Shown here piece by piece: positions 5,212-8,052 of a DNA stretch of 8,052 bases. The number at the start of each line of letters is the position of its first letter. The first letter of the stretch is position 1. The notes beneath the pieces are model-generated. The model was not told the origin of the DNA and did not search any database. It saw only the letters and a program-made list of their open reading frames with translations. The position numbers and the translations under genes are program-made. Source of the stretch: Deltaproteobacteria bacterium (GTDB lineage Bacteria; Desulfobacterota; Deferrisomatia; Deferrisomatales; Deferrisomataceae). The DNA is taken from the NCBI GenBank assembly GCA_013152215.1, contig JAADGT010000295.1, forward strand, positions 1 to 8,052, in the 5' to 3' direction.

Positions 5212-6401
5212 TCCGGGCCGAGGGGCTCACCGTCCGGTTCGGGGGGTTCGCGCTTCGGAGCATCGACCTGGCCGTGGCCCCGGGGGAGAGCTTCTTCGTC
5301 CTCGGGCCCTCCGGGGCCGGGAAGACCCTCCTGCTGGAGGCCCTGCTGGGGATCCGCAGGCCCGAGGCCGGCCGGGTGCTCCTGGACGGCCGGGACGCCA
5401 CCGACCTGCCTCCCGAGGCCCGGAACGTGGCCTACGTGCCGCAGGATCTCGCCCTGTTCCCCCACCTCTCGGTCCGCGAGAACATCCTGTTCGGCCTCCG
5501 CGCCCGGGGCCTGCGGGTCTCCGGAGCGGAGGAGCGGCTGCGGCACTGGGTCGAGCTGCTGGACCTGGGCCGGGTGATCGAGCGCAAGGAGGTGCGAACC
5601 CTCTCGGGCGGGGAGCGCCAAAGGGTGGCCCTGGCCCGGGCCCTGGTCGCCGAGCCCCGGGTCATCTTCCTGGACGAGCCGTTCTCGGCCCTGGACGCGG
5701 CCCTGCGCCGGCGGCTGCAGGTGGAGTTCCGGGACCTCCAGCGCCGGCTGGGGGTGACCGTGGTCCAGGTGACTCACGACCCGGAAGAGGCGTTTCTCAT
5801 GGCCGACCGGATGGCGATCCTGATGGCCGGCCGCATCGAGCAGACCGGCCGGCCGGCCGAGCTTTACAACCGGCCGGCGAACCTTCGGGTGGCCCGGTTC
5901 CTCATGCTCCAGAACCTGTTCCCTGCCACTGCCGGCCCGGTGGGGGAAGACGGGTACCAGAGGCTCCGCATCCACGGGCTGGCCCGGGAGCTCCTGGCCA
6001 CGCCGGACCCCCGGTTTCCCCTCGGGGCCTCTGTGGTGGTGGGCATCCGTCCCGAGGAGGTGATCCTGGTGCGGCCCGACCGTCCCCCCGAGCCGGACCG
6101 GCAGAAGAACCTGCTCCGGGCCGAGATCCTGGAGTGGGCCGACCTCGGCCACTCCCGCCTCCTGCGGCTGCGGGTCGAGGGGCTCACGCTGGACGCCTGG
6201 CTCAACATCCGGGCGGCCCGGGAGTACCCCATGGAGCCGGGCCGGCAGGTCTGGTGCCACGTGCGGCCGTGGAGCCTTTGCCTGCTGCCCCCCGACGAAG
6301 GTCCGGGGCTTGACCCCGGCGGATCTCAACGCCCGGCTCCGCCCCCCACGGTAGGTTCCTCGTCCCCCAAAACCATGTCGGCTGGCACGAAACTGGCATA
6401 A
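5202..6401 (+). CDS. modC: Molybdate-type ABC transporter ATPase (ModC) with C-terminal oxyanion-sensing-like domain
   Basis: This ATP-binding subunit powers ModAB uptake on the cytoplasmic side. The 399-residue protein has Walker A GPSGAGKT (35-42), the Q-loop Gln81 (YVPQD), signature LSGGERQ (134-140), Walker B VIFLDEP (154-160), D-loop SALD (162-165) and switch His192 (THD), so it should be active. Residues about 236-362 form a TOBE-type domain; in some ModC proteins this region binds oxyanion and shuts the importer down. The last 37 residues are Pro/Gly/Ser-rich and look disordered. The start at 5202 overlaps the modB end by 10 bases and has GGGAGG immediately before it. The final codons contain the sigma-54 promoter of the next gene, which may explain the odd tail. 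Confidence 0.93.
   Translation: MEVIRAEGLTVRFGGFALRSIDLAVAPGESFFVLGPSGAGKTLLLEALLGIRRPEAGRVLLDGRDATDLPPEARNVAYVPQDLALFPHLSVRENILFGLRARGLRVSGAEERLRHWVELLDLGRVIERKEVRTLSGGERQRVALARALVAEPRVIFLDEPFSALDAALRRRLQVEFRDLQRRLGVTVVQVTHDPEEAFLMADRMAILMAGRIEQTGRPAELYNRPANLRVARFLMLQNLFPATAGPVGEDGYQRLRIHGLARELLATPDPRFPLGASVVVGIRPEEVILVRPDRPPEPDRQKNLLRAEILEWADLGHSRLLRLRVEGLTLDAWLNIRAAREYPMEPGRQVWCHVRPWSLCLLPPDEGPGLDPGGSQRPAPPPTVGSSSPKTMSAGTKLA
6383..6398 (+). promoter_or_regulatory. Sigma-54 (-24/-12) promoter
   Basis: TGGCACG-AAAC-TGGCA matches the RpoN consensus TGGCACG-N4-TTGCA at every specified position but one (the second base of the -12 element), with exact GG-to-GC spacing. It lies inside the last codons of modC. 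The predicted start is near 6409, 75 bases before the GTG of the LRR lipoprotein. An activator (enhancer-binding) protein would be needed; none is encoded in the window. Confidence 0.7.
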
Positions 6402-6415
6402 CCCTCTTCGACCGC

Positions 6416-6431
6416 TGCGATCCCTTTCGCA
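6416..6431 (+). other. Small leader hairpin of the LRR gene
   Basis: TGCGA (6416-6420) and TCGCA (6427-6431) are exact reverse complements around TCCCTT. It would lie near the 5' end of a transcript from the sigma-54 promoter. It has no T tract and is too weak to be a terminator. Confidence 0.3.
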
Positions 6432-6483
6432 TGTGGGATGGGGGGCACCGGATTGCCCATTGTTGGAACCCGGAGGGACACGG

Positions 6484-8046
6484 GTGAAAAAAACATGGAT
6501 CCTGACAGGATGCCTGGTTCTCGCGCTGGGGGCCTGTGGAGGAGGAGGCGGGTCGGGAAGGGGAGCCCAGGGAACCCCGGCGGCCGAGGAGGGGGTGGCG
6601 GCTTCGGGGGAAGAGGCTATGAACCCGTCCGGCGACTCCTCGGAGGATCCGGACGCGCCGGCGCCCCAGGATGACCTGGGCGCTGCACCCGTACCCTCGA
6701 GCCCCTCCTCCCAGCCGGAGGAATCGCAGGTCGGCTGCGGCGGCACGGTGTTCGAAGACGCCGCCCTGGAGGACTGCGTCCGGGAGCACCTGCCGGATCT
6801 CTCGACCCTGTCGCTCGGGACCCTGGAGACCTTGGTCTGCCAAAACCGCGGCATCCGAAGCCTGGAGGGGATCGAAGCCCTTACGGCCCTGACGAGCCTG
6901 GACGTATCCGGAAACCTCGTCACCGACCTCGCGCCTCTGGCCGCGCTCTCCTCGCTGGCCTGGCTGGACCTCTCCCGAAACGCGATCCAGGACCTGTCGT
7001 CCCTGGCCGGGCTGGAAAACCTTGCCAATCTGTATGTCCGGGACAACGCGGTGGCGGACCTCACGGCCCTGTCGGGCCTGGATCGGCTCTTCGTTCTGGA
7101 CGTCTCCCGCAACGCCGTGACGGATCTCTCCCCCTTGGCGCCCCTCACCGGCCTGTCGTACCTCCACGCCCAGGGAAACGCGGTGGCCGACCTCTCCCCG
7201 CTCGCCGCTTTGGGCAGCCTGTTGTACCTGGACCTCTCGGACAACGCGGTCCACGACCTGGACGGGCTGGCCGGGCTCGGCGGGCTGAGGTGGCTGTATC
7301 TGGGCGGGAACGGGATCTCCGACCTCTCGCCGCTGGAGGGTCTCGATCAGCTCGAGGAGCTGGACCTCTCGGACAACGCCGTCACCAGCCTGGCCCCGCT
7401 CGCCGGGCTGACCGGGCTGGCGTGGCTCGACGTCTCGGGGAACGCGGTGGTGGACTTTTCAGCCGTGGCTGGGGTGGCCGAGGTCGTTGGCGTCGGAGAG
7501 CAGGACCCGTTCACGCCGGATGCCGCGCCCGGAGGCTTTTCCGACCCCAACCTCGCGGCGTGCGTCAGGGACCAGGCCGGCTCCTTGGACCCGGACGATC
7601 TCGCGGACGTGCAGCTCCTGATCTGCCGCGACCGCGGGATCTGGAGCCTCCGGGGGATCGACGCCCTCACGGGGCTCTCGCAGCTCTTCCTGTCGGGCAA
7701 CGCCGTCCAGGACCTCTCCCCCCTGGCCGGGCTCACGGGCCTCTTGTGGCTGGACCTGCAGGCCAACGGCGTGCGGGACGTCTCCCCCCTGGCCGCCATG
7801 ACGAACCTGAGCGTGCTCCGGCTGGGGGGGAACGCCGTCCGCGACGTGACCCCCTTGGCGAACCTGGCAGGGCTGGAGCTGCTCGACCTGTCCGACAACG
7901 CGGTGACCGACCTCACCCCCCTGGCACAGCTCCCGTCCCTGCAGGATCTGGACGTGCGGGGGAACCCGGTCCTGGAGCTCTCGCCGGTGGCCGAGGTGCC
8001 CCACCTGGAGGCGGACCCCCGTCAGACGCCCGTCCCCTGCCCGTAA
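6484..8046 (+). CDS. Leucine-rich-repeat lipoprotein (SDS22/internalin-like)
   Basis: This is a 520-residue predicted lipoprotein, probably anchored in the outer membrane and displaying a binding surface; its partner is unknown. The GTG start at 6484 is chosen because GGAGGG stands a few bases upstream and it yields a proper lipoprotein signal, VKKTWILTGC then LVLALGAC, with lipid-modified Cys18. The residues after Cys18 are glycine, not an inner-membrane retention Asp. Residues 19-84 are a flexible Gly/Glu/Pro/Ser linker. The rest consists of two modules, each a cap followed by 22-residue LRRs: cap 1 (about 85-135) and nine repeats (136-333), then cap 2 (about 350-397) and five repeats (398-507). 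Both caps carry Cys pairs exactly 21 residues apart (98/119 and 360/381). Cys85 and Cys519 may close the ends. The gene follows modC but has its own sigma-54-type promoter. Confidence 0.9.
   Translation: MKKTWILTGCLVLALGACGGGGGSGRGAQGTPAAEEGVAASGEEAMNPSGDSSEDPDAPAPQDDLGAAPVPSSPSSQPEESQVGCGGTVFEDAALEDCVREHLPDLSTLSLGTLETLVCQNRGIRSLEGIEALTALTSLDVSGNLVTDLAPLAALSSLAWLDLSRNAIQDLSSLAGLENLANLYVRDNAVADLTALSGLDRLFVLDVSRNAVTDLSPLAPLTGLSYLHAQGNAVADLSPLAALGSLLYLDLSDNAVHDLDGLAGLGGLRWLYLGGNGISDLSPLEGLDQLEELDLSDNAVTSLAPLAGLTGLAWLDVSGNAVVDFSAVAGVAEVVGVGEQDPFTPDAAPGGFSDPNLAACVRDQAGSLDPDDLADVQLLICRDRGIWSLRGIDALTGLSQLFLSGNAVQDLSPLAGLTGLLWLDLQANGVRDVSPLAAMTNLSVLRLGGNAVRDVTPLANLAGLELLDLSDNAVTDLTPLAQLPSLQDLDVRGNPVLELSPVAEVPHLEADPRQTPVPCP
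6889..7482 (+). repeat. LRR block 1: nine 66-base coding repeats
   Basis: Nine consecutive 22-codon units (residues 136-333) follow the pattern LxxLDLSxNAVxD then LSPLAxLxx, with no length variation. DNA similarity is high between some units, for example CTGGACCTCTCGGACAACGC in units 6 and 8, which suggests growth by duplication. The ninth unit is degenerate (DFSAVAGVAE) and ends the block. Confidence 0.85.
7675..8004 (+). repeat. LRR block 2: five 66-base coding repeats
   Basis: Five consecutive 22-codon units (residues 398-507) have the same pattern and phase as block 1. They are preceded by a second copy of the cap. The last unit (LQDLDVRGNPVLELSPVAEV) is divergent, and a short Pro-rich end with Cys519 follows. 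Confidence 0.85.
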
Positions 8047-8052
8047 GGAGGA
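8047..8052 (+). promoter_or_regulatory. Probable Shine-Dalgarno of the next gene
   Basis: GGAGGA follows the TAA of the LRR gene directly, at the window edge. It suggests that a co-transcribed gene starts a few bases beyond it. Confidence 0.45.

Noticed and set aside
6303..6319. CCGGGG-CTTGA-CCCCGG as a modC terminator
   Set aside because: It lies inside the coding frame about 80 bases before the stop and has no T tract.
6433..6483. Upstream ATG at 6433 as start of the LRR lipoprotein
   Set aside because: It would place 17 residues ahead of a standard lipoprotein signal and bury the signal; the GTG at 6484 has its own GGAGGG site.
5097..7244. A 715-residue frame on the minus strand opposite modB, modC and the LRR gene
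   Set aside because: It is a shadow of GC-rich genes with clear homology on the plus strand; its translation is Arg/Gly/Pro/Ser-rich without domains.
6202..7254. A repetitive minus-strand frame opposite the LRR gene
   Set aside because: Its periodicity simply mirrors the 66-base LRR repeats on the plus strand.
6889..8004. 66-base repeats as a non-coding satellite or CRISPR-like array
   Set aside because: The repeats keep frame perfectly, vary mostly at codon level and encode a clear LRR pattern within a complete lipoprotein gene.

Overview
The window is GC-rich throughout, with strong G/C third-position bias in every gene. It holds SecB, a close match to the sigma-54 promoter consensus, an ABC oxyanion importer and a Gram-negative-type lipoprotein. 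Together these suggest a high-GC proteobacterium, plausibly a deltaproteobacterial lineage (Desulfuromonadota-like); that placement is inference. No mobile element or complete defence system is visible.

Layout. (1) Positions 1-1349, +: the C-terminal two thirds of a large aminopeptidase P (M24 family). The gene enters from the left edge; its true start lies outside the window. (2) 1350-2113: a 764-base non-coding stretch between two convergent genes. It contains an A/T-rich CCCCCAAAA/TTTTGGGGG dyad, a solitary 36-base CRISPR-repeat-like element, a clear intrinsic terminator, short direct repeats, and several perfect dyads with very short loops. (3) 2114-2560, -: secB, with a strong Shine-Dalgarno, a leader hairpin and an extended -10 promoter. 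(4) 2561-2902: the divergent control region between secB and the next operon, with dyads and G-rich tracts; I cannot recognise a fluoride riboswitch in it. (5) 2903-6401, +: five tightly packed genes, crcB/fluC - DUF190 - modA - modB - modC. The last three junctions overlap, so this is almost certainly one transcript joining a fluoride channel with a molybdate/tungstate-type ABC importer. (6) 6383-6398: a near-perfect -24/-12 (sigma-54) promoter embedded in the last codons of modC. (7) 6484-8046, +: a 520-residue lipoprotein with two SDS22/internalin-like leucine-rich-repeat blocks, each preceded by the same two-cysteine cap. (8) 8047-8052: GGAGGA directly after its stop, probably the ribosome binding site of a gene beyond the right edge.

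How the genes work together. ModA should capture an oxyanion in the periplasm, ModB should form the membrane channel, and ModC should power uptake and may sense cytoplasmic oxyanion through its C-terminal domain. CrcB exports fluoride, and DUF190 is its usual small PII-like neighbour. SecB, the aminopeptidase and the LRR lipoprotein have no obvious functional link to the operon. The least expected elements are the structured 1350-2113 region, the fluoride-molybdate gene fusion into one operon, and the sigma-54 control of the LRR lipoprotein.
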